From: Lentilitoribacter sp039986595
GTDB taxonomy: Bacteria > Pseudomonadota > Alphaproteobacteria > Rhizobiales > Rhizobiaceae
NCBI GenBank assembly: GCA_039986595.1
Contig: JBDWQJ010000008.1
Location: 1 to 64,000 of the forward strand
Length of the DNA: 64,000 nucleotides
Reading direction: 5' to 3'
Shown: positions 1 to 8,190 of the stretch, piece by piece
Position numbering within the stretch: the first letter of the stretch is position 1
How the letters are laid out: the number at the start of each line of letters is the position of its first letter
The notes under the pieces: model-generated
Told to the model about the DNA's origin: nothing
Databases searched by the model: none
What the model saw: the letters and a program-made list of their open reading frames with translations, nothing else
Translations under genes and position numbers: made by a program

Positions 1-111
1 CAAGATATCTTCGAGTATATCAAAATGTTTTATAACCCAAAACGCAAACATACGAACAATGGATTACTGTCACCCATTGACTTTGAAAACAGACAGAACA
101 AAATGAAATAA
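1..111 (+). CDS. IS3-family transposase OrfB, C-terminal fragment (5' truncated by window edge)
   Basis: Reading frame 1 is open from the first base to a TAA at 109-111 and gives 36 residues. It ends in the typical C-terminus of IS3-family OrfB (DDE integrase-type transposase): a DIFEYIKMFYNPKRKHTNNG stretch followed by LSPIDFE. In this family the stretch follows the last catalytic Glu. The catalytic residues and OrfA would lie before the window. The insertion-sequence end follows within 30 bases, so the copy is at least intact on this side. Family assignment rests on the recognisable C-terminal motif only; the IS subgroup is not decided. Confidence 0.8.
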   Translation, partial: QDIFEYIKMFYNPKRKHTNNGLLSPIDFENRQNKMK

Positions 112-140
112 AAGGTGTCTAACAAACTAGGGGCATCTCA
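1..140 (+). mobile_element. Right end of an IS3-family insertion sequence
   Basis: The transposase frame ends at 111. It is followed by a GTGTCTAACAAACTAGGGGC stretch (115-134) and then ATCTCA, ending at about 140. This matches the usual IS3-family terminal inverted repeat, which in outward reading begins TG and contains a CCCCTAGTTT-type core. The left end and target duplication are outside the window, so the boundary at 140 is inferred. Confidence 0.7.
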
Positions 141-160
141 GCTCTATATTTTCCATCGCA

Positions 161-385
161 ATGGAAAGGGATGACTTTCAACGAGAGCACTCTGCGCGAA
201 TAACCCAATTAGCCTACGGTGCTGAGAGCCAATACATAAAACTAAAAAGCCAAGCCATGACTCTATGGACCGATGCCGTTCTGGATGAATATCGTAGACA
301 GAAAAGGGAAATAAAACTGACTATCAAAACACCTCACGATCTGACTAAAGGAAGTCAAGTGGCGAAACTAACTATTAATCATTGA
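161..385 (+). pseudogene. Possible remnant of a gene interrupted by the IS element
   Basis: An open frame of 74 residues starts 20 bases beyond the inferred IS end. It is also open upstream of its ATG towards the IS junction. It is polar, rich in Arg, Lys and Gln, looks helical (AVLDEYRRQKREIKLTIK near the middle) and has no recognised domain. No Shine-Dalgarno sequence precedes the ATG. It may be the 3' part of a gene split by the insertion sequence, or a chance frame. I do not recognise a family. Confidence 0.22.
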
Positions 386-472
386 TCAAATATACAGGCA
401 CGCACATGACCCGAGTGTCGATATTCTACAAAAAAACTATGATTTGGTTGAAATATATATTTATATGAGAGG

Positions 473-610
473 TTATTTCATGCTCAAACGAACCGAGCGT
501 GAGACTTCTCTAAGCTCTGTAGCATCTTCTCGCACAACTTTTGCAATCTCCCTCAACCAAGCTGACCGTTTGAGACTGCTTTCCAATTTCTCGTTTAAGT
601 CATCGGTCAT
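473..610 (-). CDS. Candidate 45-residue helical microprotein, related to the one at 7437-7631
   Basis: A short frame on the minus strand, ATG at 610 to TAA at 473-475, encodes 45 residues that are almost entirely charged helix. Its C-terminal half (VREDATELREVSRSVR) aligns without gaps to LREEAREMREMSQSTR in the small protein at 7437-7631, with about 9 of 16 residues identical. This is the main reason to believe it is real. No good ribosome-binding site is seen upstream of the ATG. The larger frame on the opposite strand (444-692) is low complexity and looks like its shadow. Function unknown; it could be a small regulator or adaptor. Confidence 0.4.
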   Translation of the reverse strand: MTDDLNEKLESSLKRSAWLREIAKVVREDATELREVSRSVRLSMK

Positions 611-1443
611 TATATTAAAATTGGAACTATCTTGTCTCAAAACACAATCCTCAGATGAAAATAATTACATTATTATAGCCTACACGGCTTGATTGAGCGT
701 TAAGACACAAAGTTACTCAATCAATAAGCTTCATGGTCAAATATAACAATCTCCAGCATCGAACAAAATTCAATTTGAAGAATTGCTGTCATTTTTCAAA
801 TCATTTTATTGATAGTTCTTTGAATAATTGCAACCATCGTAAACGGCTAAATATTCTTGGGAAAATACCAAATTCACAAGAGTATAATTTAACATTACGG
901 CCAGTTGATTTAGTCGCTGCAATATAACTCGAACGAAAAAACCTATTTAAATGCGCATGTGTTTATATCTACTATTATTAAGGTATTGACATCTATCTTT
1001 ACATTTTTTTCCGAATCAGTATAAAATATTTTCATTATATAAAAACAATAGGGAGGTAGGATTGACCACCGAGCCGAGCTGGCTCTAACAGAACAACACT
1101 TGGTTGCACATTCAACCCTTGACTGGATATTGATGAATATCAAAAAAGTTACGCGTACTTTTTAGCAGTGAGTGTCATTTGTATTGTAGCGTCAAAATTC
1201 CTAGCGTACCAACTCTATTAAACACATCAGAATAAATGATGCGATCACAAGCGAGCGGACACCCCCCCTACGTCCGTCAACAGTGCCCTATTCTCGCCCA
1301 ATAGCGCGATGTTTTCGCACCATAATCGAATGTGTGAGTTGGCGATAATATACTGGTACATTACCCCGACTAGCCGCCGCTAAATTATGGGGTTTAAAGA
1401 GTCCCTTCTCAATGTGCCATGACAAAAATCAAGGAATATTATC

Positions 1444-1505
1444 AGCCCATGCTAAATTTCCAGTGACCTGATCACTATTCAGAAATTACAGCATGGGCTC
1501 TTTTT
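1444..1505 (+). terminator. Large three-tier hairpin followed by a U-tract
   Basis: AGCCCATGCT (1444-1453) pairs with AGCATGGGCT (1490-1499). Inside it AATTTC (1455-1460) pairs with GAAATT (1482-1487), and AGTGA (1462-1466) pairs with TCACT (1472-1476). A CTTTTT tract follows at 1500-1505. This is a good intrinsic terminator, but no upstream + strand protein gene explains it. It may end a small RNA transcribed from the preceding few hundred bases. Confidence 0.6.
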
Positions 1506-1722
1506 AAAATCTCAAAGAATTTAACTCTACGGTCTATTTCACAATCTCATCGTATCCAGACAAACCTGACAAAATGGAAAACGGGTTTTAACGCGAAGGA
1601 TCAACCAAATAAAATAAGCTTCCATTGACGGCTAATAAACTGCGATGAATTACAACCAAAATAAGAGGCTTTCATTCAGAACCCACAGCTACCACCAACA
1701 ATATCAATCACAAGAATATTTA

Positions 1723-1750
1723 ATTTCTAATACGTCATTTCTAATACGTC
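1723..1750. repeat. 14-bp tandem direct repeat, two full copies plus a partial third
   Basis: ATTTCTAATACGTC occurs at 1723-1736 and again at 1737-1750. It is followed by ATTTCT-TATA, which looks like the start of a third degenerate copy. It lies about 200 bases upstream of the CheB-CheR kinase and could be a regulator-binding repeat or a slippage product. Confidence 0.7.
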
Positions 1751-1828
1751 ATTTCTTATACACAATTTCATAAACATCGGTAGACAAACAAAATATATGG
1801 TTTAAGTTGTCTATTACCTTAATCAAAG

Positions 1829-1928
1829 GCTGGAGGGGGCCTGGGATTTAGATCATTAGCCATGGCATGTGGCTTAACTAAATCTCATCTCAACTTCAAC
1901 TTAAAATTTTAAAAATTATGGCTCCAGC
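1829..1928 (+). promoter_or_regulatory. Nested leader-like RNA fold upstream of the CheB-CheR sensor kinase
   Basis: Three helices can nest. GCTGGAG (1829-1835) pairs with CTCCAGC (1922-1928). GATTTAG (1845-1851) pairs with CTAAATC (1878-1884). AGCCA (1858-1862) pairs with TGGCT (1870-1874). The outer helix closes about 25-40 bases before the kinase start, where a structured 5' UTR would sit. No known riboswitch class is recognised. The pairing is seen in one sequence only, so covariation is untested. Confidence 0.35.
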
Positions 1929-1951
1929 AAAATGCTGAGCTTAACGCCGAT

Positions 1952-4900
1952 TTGACGAGTAATGCAATGACAAAATCATCGAAAACAAAAACGAAACAGC
2001 CTATCGCGGCTGAGTTTTGGATTGGATTGGGTGCTTCTGCCGGCGGCCTAGAAGCTCTAAGAGGCTTTTTTAGAAATGTCCCTAATGACCTCTCCGCGAC
2101 GTATATAATCGCACAGCATATGTCACCACATCATAAAAGCATGCTCACAGACATTATTGGCCGCGAAACTATAATGGAAGTTTTGGAGATAACAGATTCT
2201 TTAGTCCCGCTTCCTAACACAGTTTATATCACTCCCCCTAATTCAAATGTAATTGTGGAGAAAGATCAACTTCGCCTCGCCGACCCAAGCAAATCGATTG
2301 CGGCGCCAAAACCATCAGTGGATGTATTTCTAGCAAGTTTAGCTGACGCTAAAGGAGAAAAAGCTGTAGCAGTTATTCTGTCCGGAACTGGTTCAGACGG
2401 AGCAAAAGGCATTCAGGCCGTTCATGAAAAAGGCGGCGTAACAGTTGCACAAGATGAAATGACAGCCAAGTATTCAAGCATGCCAAGTGCAGCCATTGAA
2501 ACCGGTAAAGTAGACCTTGTTATGTCGCCTGAAGAATTAGGTGCTCAACTATCACAAGTTATAACAGTACCTCGGAACTTAGACATCCTAAAAGCTTCAC
2601 CGATAAATTTGGATGGTGTCTCAGAGTTGCTCAGTTTGTTACATAATCAGACTAAAGTTAATTTCAAATGTTATAAAACGCCCACATTTCAGCGTCGTGT
2701 GGCCCGCCGGATGGCTGCTGTAAAAGTAACTACTCTTCCAGAATACGTTAAAATTGCGCGAGAACAGCCTGATGAAGTCAAAGAGCTATTTAAAGACTTG
2801 CTCATCTCAGTTACAGCTTTTTTTCGCGACGCTCAAGAATTTGAAGCACTACGTTACCACTTAAGGAAGTTGGTACAAAATACAGAAGACAACTTTATAC
2901 GAGTATGGATACCTGGTGTTGCAACAGGGGAAGAAGCCTACTCTATCGCCATTTTATTTCATGAAATATGCCGCGAGTACGATCCTCCCAAGCAATGCAG
3001 ATTGCAAATTTTTGGCACCGACATTGATGCAAATGCAATCGAAACGGCAAGACGTGGTTTTTACCCACAGGCTGAATTTACAGAAATGGATTCTGACGTA
3101 ATCAAACGTTATTTTGACCCTGCTCCAAAAGGATATCAGGTCAAAAAAATGATCCGTGAAAAAGTTGTATTTTCAATTCACAATGTCGCGCAAGACCCAC
3201 CTTTTTTAAATTTGGATTTGGTAAGTTGTAGAAATTTATTGATCTATTTTCAGGCTCAACTTCAAGCAGAAGTTTTTGCAAGATTTCATTATTCTCTGAA
3301 GCCAAACGGCTTGTTGTTTTTAGGTAAATCTGAGGCTGTAGCCGCATCAGAGGATTTATTTCGACTTTCTGACAGAGATAAACATATTTTCTTTCAACGC
3401 CCTAATGTTGTTAGAAAAGTTCCAAATGATATTTTACAAGGCACACCATCTCGACTGGGGATACATCCAAACAATACCTATTCACAGCCTAAAACTTCTA
3501 CGCAACAACAGCAATTAAATGAACGTTTCGACGCGCTTGTTGCAGCAATTGGGCCAAATGCCATTATTACCAATAGTGATTTCCAGTTAGTCAAATCATT
3601 TGGACAAATGACCAAGTATATTGGTTTAGATGCCGGCATGGTCAATACAAAAGCGACGTCTTTATTAGTTGAACCTTACCGTCAAGATGTCAGATTTGCC
3701 GTACCAGCTGCCCTTCGAAAAAACACTAAAGTTATTGGTAATGTTCGCCAAAATTCTGAGGATCCAAAGTTAAAAAATCGAATTGTTGTCTATCCGCTTG
3801 CAGCACCTGAAAATGAAGAAATACTTGCGTTAGTAGTCTTTGAAGAATGGGAAGAAACAATACCAACGGCGGATACACAAGGGCTTATACCGCCAAATGC
3901 TATTCAGCAATTTGAACAACTCAATAACGAACTTGCAATAACACGAACAAATTTGCAGCAAACCACAGAAGAATTAGAAACTTCCAATGAAGAGTTGCAA
4001 GCCGTCAACGAAGAATTGCAGTCTAGCAACGAAGAGCTGCAATCAACTAACGAAGAATTAGAAACTTCTAATGAAGAGTTGCAGTCCACTAATGAAGAGC
4101 TTTCAACTGTAAATGAAGAACTTCAAGTAAACGCTCAGCAGCTCGGCACCTTGAACCAAGATTTAAAGGGAGTGCTGCACAATATATCAGTTCCTATGAT
4201 TGTTGTAGACCGCTCTATGAACATTACTTATGTTAGCGCGGCGACTGAGAATATCTTTAAGATTGAAGCTGATCTTGCGCTACCACACCTAAGTCGCGTT
4301 CAAGTTCCAGACGGCTTTCCAAGTTTAATTGACAATATAAACAAGGTGTTTGCCGATAGTACATCTCAAGAATTTTCTGTCGATCATGACAATGTGAGTG
4401 CAACGGTAACCATCAGCCCATATTATTCCGAAACGCACGAAGTGATGGGTGCAATTGTTGTTCTAAATGACAACACACAAGAGTTAATTGATACCAAAAA
4501 TGAACTACAACTCATTTTTGACAATGTTCCAGAAGCAATCAAAGTGCGCGACGCTGAAGGACGAATTGTTCGGGCAAATATTGCGACCGACAGATTACTA
4601 GGTCTTACTGAGAGAAAAAGTGAAGGCACAAATACTTATGATTATTATCATGAAAGCATTCGCGATGAGATACGAAAATCAGATTTAAATATATTAGAAA
4701 CGGGCATTGCGGTCATTAACGAAGTTCGTAAAATTGTTTATCATGATGGACGAAGCCTATGGGTTCGTTGGAGTAGAATACCCGTTCAGCAACCCAACAA
4801 AGACCTACCGTTACTTTACACTGTAAAACAGGATATCACCGCAGAATACCAATCTCAAGAAGGCTTGATTGTGAGCGAACGACGACTTAATGCGGCAATA

Positions 4901-6340
4901 ACGGCAACATCAATTGGCCTTTGGGAAAGAGATTTTCAGTCAGAAGACATATATTGGTCAGATGAGATCCGAAAGATAGCCGGGTTCAAAAAAGATGAAA
5001 AGATAACTTTCGAAAAGTTTGAATCATGCGTTCACCCAGACGACCTTGAATTACTTCATAAAACACGTATCGATCATATCAAGAATGGCACACCATATAG
5101 TGTTGAGTACCGTTTTCAACGGCACGACGGGAAATATATTTGGGTAGAAACTTCCGCTCGGGCAGAATTGAATGAAAACGGCGATGTCATCCGCTTCACA
5201 GGAACGCTGACAGACATATCTAAGAAAAAATCAGACTTTATTGAACTTTCAACAATTAATAGCCAACTTAATTTAGCGTCCAATCTCTCTGGTGTCGGGT
5301 ATTGGGTGATTGATCTTATTGCCGGTACACTAATGTGGTCGGAGGAAGTTTTTAACATCCACGGATTAACACCTGAAGAATACAATCCAGAACTTGAAAG
5401 TGCCATCGAGTTTTACCATCCAGACGATCTGGAACGGGTCAGTAAAGATGTTAACACCACCATTAATGAAGGAAAGAGATTTGAGTTTCAGGCACGACTT
5501 CGCCATAAAGATGGTAGTTATCGCATTGTAAATTCAATTGGCAAGCCATATCAAGATGACAAGGGTACAACGGTAAATGTTTTTGGTGTTTTCCAAGACG
5601 TCACTACGGAAATGCAGAATGCGAAACAATTGCAAACAACCCTGGATGAGCTTTCTCGCTCCAATGAAGAGTTAAATAGATTTTCTTATGTCTGCTCTCA
5701 TGACATGAAAGAACCTGTGCGCATGATCGAAATGATGTCTGCACTATTATTAAATTCAGATTTTGAAATGGATGAGACAAAACGAAATGAAATTGTAGCG
5801 CGTATTGAAAACAATACGAAACGATTGCGCAATATTATAGACAATTTATTAGCGTTTTCGAGAATAGATGCAAAAGTAGAAATGGGCGACATCAGTCTAC
5901 CAGAAATTCTAGATGAAATTAAACAAACCATGCTACCTGCTCTTGAGGAACAAAACGCAAAATTGAATATCTCAAAGTTACCGGATGTTTGGGGAGCGAG
6001 AATACACTTTATGCAACTATTCCAAAATTTGATCGGTAATGCATTAAAGTTTAATGAGAAAGAAGAACCATCTATTAAAGTTTCGTCCAGAAAACTAAAA
6101 TCTAGTCACGTATTAATCGTTGAGGACAATGGCCCTGGTGTAAAGGAAGATTCAAGAGAAAAGATATTTGAGGTTTTCAGCCGATTAAAACGTCGAGATG
6201 AAGTCGAAGGTAGTGGATTGGGACTGTCAATTGTTCAAAAAATTGTCAGCCAATATAATGGCACAATCACATGCAGTGAAAGCGCTTTAGGTGGCGCTAA
6301 ATTTGAAATCAACCTTCCAATAGAAACGCATAAAGAATGA
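1952..6340 (+). CDS. CheB-CheR-PAS hybrid sensor histidine kinase
   Basis: The product (1462 residues from a TTG start, 1457 from the ATG at 1967; neither has a strong ribosome-binding site) has domains in this order. A CheB methylesterase covers about 20-205, with catalytic Ser in GASAGG, His in IAQHM and Asp in SGTGSDGA. A CheR methyltransferase covers about 220-490 (SAM motif TGEEAYSIAI, then FGTDIDANAI). A coiled coil of repeated SNEELQ heptads spans about 660-715. Four PAS domains fill about 725-1215. A HisKA domain has phospho-acceptor His in CSHDMKEPVR at about 1250. The HATPase domain has N box NLIGNALKF, then DNGPGV and GSGLGLS. There is no N-terminal receiver and no transmembrane segment, so it is probably cytoplasmic. 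The fusion class is known, but its stimulus here is not. The next gene, a receiver, overlaps by 4 bases and is the likely partner. Confidence 0.93.
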   Translation: MTSNAMTKSSKTKTKQPIAAEFWIGLGASAGGLEALRGFFRNVPNDLSATYIIAQHMSPHHKSMLTDIIGRETIMEVLEITDSLVPLPNTVYITPPNSNVIVEKDQLRLADPSKSIAAPKPSVDVFLASLADAKGEKAVAVILSGTGSDGAKGIQAVHEKGGVTVAQDEMTAKYSSMPSAAIETGKVDLVMSPEELGAQLSQVITVPRNLDILKASPINLDGVSELLSLLHNQTKVNFKCYKTPTFQRRVARRMAAVKVTTLPEYVKIAREQPDEVKELFKDLLISVTAFFRDAQEFEALRYHLRKLVQNTEDNFIRVWIPGVATGEEAYSIAILFHEICREYDPPKQCRLQIFGTDIDANAIETARRGFYPQAEFTEMDSDVIKRYFDPAPKGYQVKKMIREKVVFSIHNVAQDPPFLNLDLVSCRNLLIYFQAQLQAEVFARFHYSLKPNGLLFLGKSEAVAASEDLFRLSDRDKHIFFQRPNVVRKVPNDILQGTPSRLGIHPNNTYSQPKTSTQQQQLNERFDALVAAIGPNAIITNSDFQLVKSFGQMTKYIGLDAGMVNTKATSLLVEPYRQDVRFAVPAALRKNTKVIGNVRQNSEDPKLKNRIVVYPLAAPENEEILALVVFEEWEETIPTADTQGLIPPNAIQQFEQLNNELAITRTNLQQTTEELETSNEELQAVNEELQSSNEELQSTNEELETSNEELQSTNEELSTVNEELQVNAQQLGTLNQDLKGVLHNISVPMIVVDRSMNITYVSAATENIFKIEADLALPHLSRVQVPDGFPSLIDNINKVFADSTSQEFSVDHDNVSATVTISPYYSETHEVMGAIVVLNDNTQELIDTKNELQLIFDNVPEAIKVRDAEGRIVRANIATDRLLGLTERKSEGTNTYDYYHESIRDEIRKSDLNILETGIAVINEVRKIVYHDGRSLWVRWSRIPVQQPNKDLPLLYTVKQDITAEYQSQEGLIVSERRLNAAITATSIGLWERDFQSEDIYWSDEIRKIAGFKKDEKITFEKFESCVHPDDLELLHKTRIDHIKNGTPYSVEYRFQRHDGKYIWVETSARAELNENGDVIRFTGTLTDISKKKSDFIELSTINSQLNLASNLSGVGYWVIDLIAGTLMWSEEVFNIHGLTPEEYNPELESAIEFYHPDDLERVSKDVNTTINEGKRFEFQARLRHKDGSYRIVNSIGKPYQDDKGTTVNVFGVFQDVTTEMQNAKQLQTTLDELSRSNEELNRFSYVCSHDMKEPVRMIEMMSALLLNSDFEMDETKRNEIVARIENNTKRLRNIIDNLLAFSRIDAKVEMGDISLPEILDEIKQTMLPALEEQNAKLNISKLPDVWGARIHFMQLFQNLIGNALKFNEKEEPSIKVSSRKLKSSHVLIVEDNGPGVKEDSREKIFEVFSRLKRRDEVEGSGLGLSIVQKIVSQYNGTITCSESALGGAKFEINLPIETHKE

Positions 6341-6780
6341 ATGATAAACAAGTAAAAGAGATTTTATTCGTTGACGACTCCGATGACGAAGCGTTTATAA
6401 CGCGCTTGATCTTACAACGAGAAAAGGTTGATTTGAGTATTGCTCATCACACAAATTATAATTCTGTTTGCGAGTATCTTAAGAACATCGATCAAGACTA
6501 CCCAGTACTTGCTTTTATTGATCTCAATATGCCTATACAAAACGGCATTGAAATGATAGAACAACTCTATATTGATTTCGATAATTCAAAAGTAATAGCT
6601 GGCATTTTTTCAGGCTCTCAAGACCCTAAAGACAAACAAGATGCTAGAAACGCAGGGGCGTACTTCTTTATTAACAAACCTATGAACAGCGACTTCCTTG
6701 TTGAAATGTGCAACATGTACCCAATGTATGATTTCATCACAGATAGCGACGGAATTAAAAAACTGTTAATAAATTACTAA
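6337..6780 (+). CDS. Single-domain response regulator (Rcp1-type receiver)
   Basis: This 147-residue protein is one receiver domain. The acidic pocket is in FVDDSDDE near the N-terminus, the phospho-acceptor Asp is in FIDLNMP at about residue 62, the conserved Ser is in FSGSQD, and the Lys is in FINKP. The ATG overlaps the stop of the preceding CheB-CheR kinase (ATGA), so translation is coupled and the kinase is the expected phosphodonor. There is no output domain. In the family such proteins relay phosphate to a histidine phosphotransferase or act by protein contact. The long C-terminal tail after the Lys is common in Rcp1-like receivers found beside phytochrome and CheB/R kinases. Confidence 0.88.
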   Translation: MNDKQVKEILFVDDSDDEAFITRLILQREKVDLSIAHHTNYNSVCEYLKNIDQDYPVLAFIDLNMPIQNGIEMIEQLYIDFDNSKVIAGIFSGSQDPKDKQDARNAGAYFFINKPMNSDFLVEMCNMYPMYDFITDSDGIKKLLINY

Positions 6781-6867
6781 TCCTAGCAATTTTTCTCAAA
6801 AAAGCGAATTTTCATAAGCTTCAGGCAAGCTTCCGCTGACTAACTGGTCAGACGGGGAGTTTTAAAT

Positions 6868-7245
6868 ATGGAAATATCTAATGTGTTACTAATTGATGAT
6901 AATTCGCATCAGCATGCTTTGTTTGACTGTTATTCAATGAATATTGAAGTCATTGATTTGATAGCTACAAGCAACATAGAGGATGCAATTCACTCAATAA
7001 AATCGCAGGAACCTGATATTATCTTGCTGGATAACCGTCTTGCACCATATGAAACATTTAAAGAGACCACGCCTAAACTGCGAGCAACAGGTTATGATGG
7101 CCGAATTGTTGTCATATCCTCCGATGTGGGAAACATATCAAATGAAGATATGGAAGAGCACGGGATTTATAGCTGCATGGATAAGTTTGATTTTGATTTA
7201 TCCAGTTTTGAGAGCAAAATATTGAACTTAATGGTTAAACACTAA
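6868..7245 (+). CDS. Divergent single-domain response regulator
   Basis: A 125-residue receiver domain with an acidic pair in LLIDDNSH, phospho-acceptor Asp in ILLDNRLAP at about residue 53, Ser in VISSD, and a Lys in CMDKFDF in place of the usual KP turn. A good ribosome-binding site (GGGGAG) lies 8 bases before the ATG. It sits 87 bases after the preceding receiver and is probably in the same transcription unit, which ends at a terminator at 7377-7415. The loss of the Pro after the Lys and the acidic loop suggest altered switching. It could be a phosphate sink or an antagonist for the CheB-CheR kinase; that role is inference. Confidence 0.8.
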   Translation: MEISNVLLIDDNSHQHALFDCYSMNIEVIDLIATSNIEDAIHSIKSQEPDIILLDNRLAPYETFKETTPKLRATGYDGRIVVISSDVGNISNEDMEEHGIYSCMDKFDFDLSSFESKILNLMVKH

Positions 7246-7376
7246 ATTATTTTTTACTTCTTATACAGCATCATTATGATAGGACTGATAACGAGAAAAA
7301 GTTTTTCTTAAGCAAGTACTTATCAATAACTGTAAAGACTGTACGGTTAACTAATAAAAGTTATGTCCTAAAGAAC

Positions 7377-7415
7377 ATACCAAATACATTCATAACGAAT
7401 GCGTTTGGTATTTTT
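7377..7415 (+). terminator. Intrinsic terminator of the CheB-CheR kinase operon
   Basis: ATACCAAATACATTC (7377-7391) pairs, with one wobble and one mismatch, to GAATGCGTTTGGTAT (7397-7411). The loop is ATAAC and a TTTTT tract follows. It lies 130 bases after the second receiver gene on the + strand. Confidence 0.75.
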
Positions 7416-7436
7416 GATTATAACTTGGAGTATATT

Positions 7437-7631
7437 TTAAGGGCTGACCAGCTGAGTGCGTTCACCCCAACGTCGAGTTGACTGAGACATTTCACGCATT
7501 TCTCTAGCTTCTTCTCGAAGCATTTTTGATGTTTGACGCAAATATTCTGCTTGTTTTAAAGTAGTCTGCATACGCATAGACAAATCTTCTGAATTTTCTT
7601 TATAGACTAAACGCGAAAAATAGTTGCTCAT
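7437..7631 (-). CDS. Small helical protein of unknown function next to the phytochrome operon
   Basis: A 64-residue frame with a convincing ribosome-binding site (GGAGA, about 5 bases before the ATG) encodes a highly charged helical protein, with the core MLREEAREMREMSQSTRRW in the second half. It has no transmembrane segment or known domain. It is related to the 45-residue frame at 473-610. It lies 140 bases downstream of the receiver at 7772-8179 on the same strand, so it could be the last gene of the bphO-bphP operon or separately expressed. The position beside sensory kinases suggests a signalling accessory, but no function is recognised. Confidence 0.6.
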   Translation of the reverse strand: MSNYFSRLVYKENSEDLSMRMQTTLKQAEYLRQTSKMLREEAREMREMSQSTRRWGERTQLVSP

Positions 7632-7771
7632 ACAGGTCTCCGAATCTCTTCATAAATAATTACAAAAAATTTTTATAATCTCAAACTTATCTGAAGCTGG
7701 ATTCACAACTGTTTTATTGGTCTTACGTAAATTATTTTAGGGAACTTATCTGTTAAGATTACATGACGCAA

Positions 7772-8179
7772 TTAAACGCAAAATCGTGAAATTCTCTCGA
7801 TAAGTTCATTTAAATTCAACGGCTTAGTTAAAGTTGCATTCGCACCCAATGTTAACGCGCTTTGTAACGGTAAATTATTTAGTTTGACTGAATAGGCTCC
7901 TGAAATCGCAATAATTGGCACATTTGTAGAGGTAACAAACCGCTGCGTTCGATTATGCCTTAGTTGGGAAATACAATATAACCCGCCATCAGATGCGATT
8001 GATTGGCCTCGCTTTATAAATACATCTAAAATTAGGATATCAAACTTTCGATCTGCGCAATAATTTACCGCATCAAGTCCAGTATGTGTGACTGTGATAT
8101 CATGACCCGCCTTTTCCAAGGCTTCCTTATAATCTTGCGCGAGTACAAAATCGTCATCTAATAATAAAACATTTGCCAT
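7772..8179 (-). CDS. Single-domain response regulator of the phytochrome operon
   Basis: A 135-residue receiver. The acidic pocket is in LLLDDDF, phospho-acceptor Asp in ILDVFIKRG at about residue 52, Ser in AISGAY and Lys in LTKPLNLNEL. It has no output domain. It begins 11 bases after the stop of the bacteriophytochrome kinase on the same strand, so it is co-transcribed and the expected target of that kinase or of its fused receiver. The insert after the phospho-acceptor (GQSIASDGG) lengthens the loop relative to CheY. How the signal leaves this protein is not visible here. Confidence 0.87.
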   Translation of the reverse strand: MANVLLLDDDFVLAQDYKEALEKAGHDITVTHTGLDAVNYCADRKFDILILDVFIKRGQSIASDGGLYCISQLRHNRTQRFVTSTNVPIIAISGAYSVKLNNLPLQSALTLGANATLTKPLNLNELIERISRFCV

Positions 8180-8190
8180 TTTGTACTCTA

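Larger units (their letters stand above)
611..1951. other. Long intergenic region without a convincing gene
   Basis: About 1.3 kb is strongly AT-rich in parts, and the short frames in it have no family signal or start context. It holds a large nested hairpin with a U-tract (1444-1505), a 14-bp tandem repeat (1723-1750) and a nested leader-like fold just before the sensor kinase (1829-1928). A purine-rich GGGAGGTAGG at 1051-1060 looks like a ribosome-binding site but is followed only by an ATT-initiated 34-codon frame. Confidence 0.5.

Noticed and set aside
444..692. 82-residue + strand frame
   Set aside because: Low complexity, no start signal, and antisense to the microprotein frame at 473-610, which has a better supported sequence.
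733..1143. Two frames of 64 and 66 residues (733-927 plus, 943-1143 minus)
   Set aside because: No ribosome-binding site, no domain and a composition like translated AT-rich noncoding DNA.
1051..1164. Strong purine-rich GGGAGGTAGG followed by an ATT-initiated 34-codon frame
   Set aside because: The ribosome-binding-like sequence is good, but ATT starts are very rare and the peptide has no recognisable feature; the in-frame TTG alternative stops after 8 codons.
3904..4089. 61-residue minus-strand frame rich in Ser, Asn and Leu
   Set aside because: Antisense shadow of the SNEELQ coiled-coil repeats of the CheB-CheR kinase.
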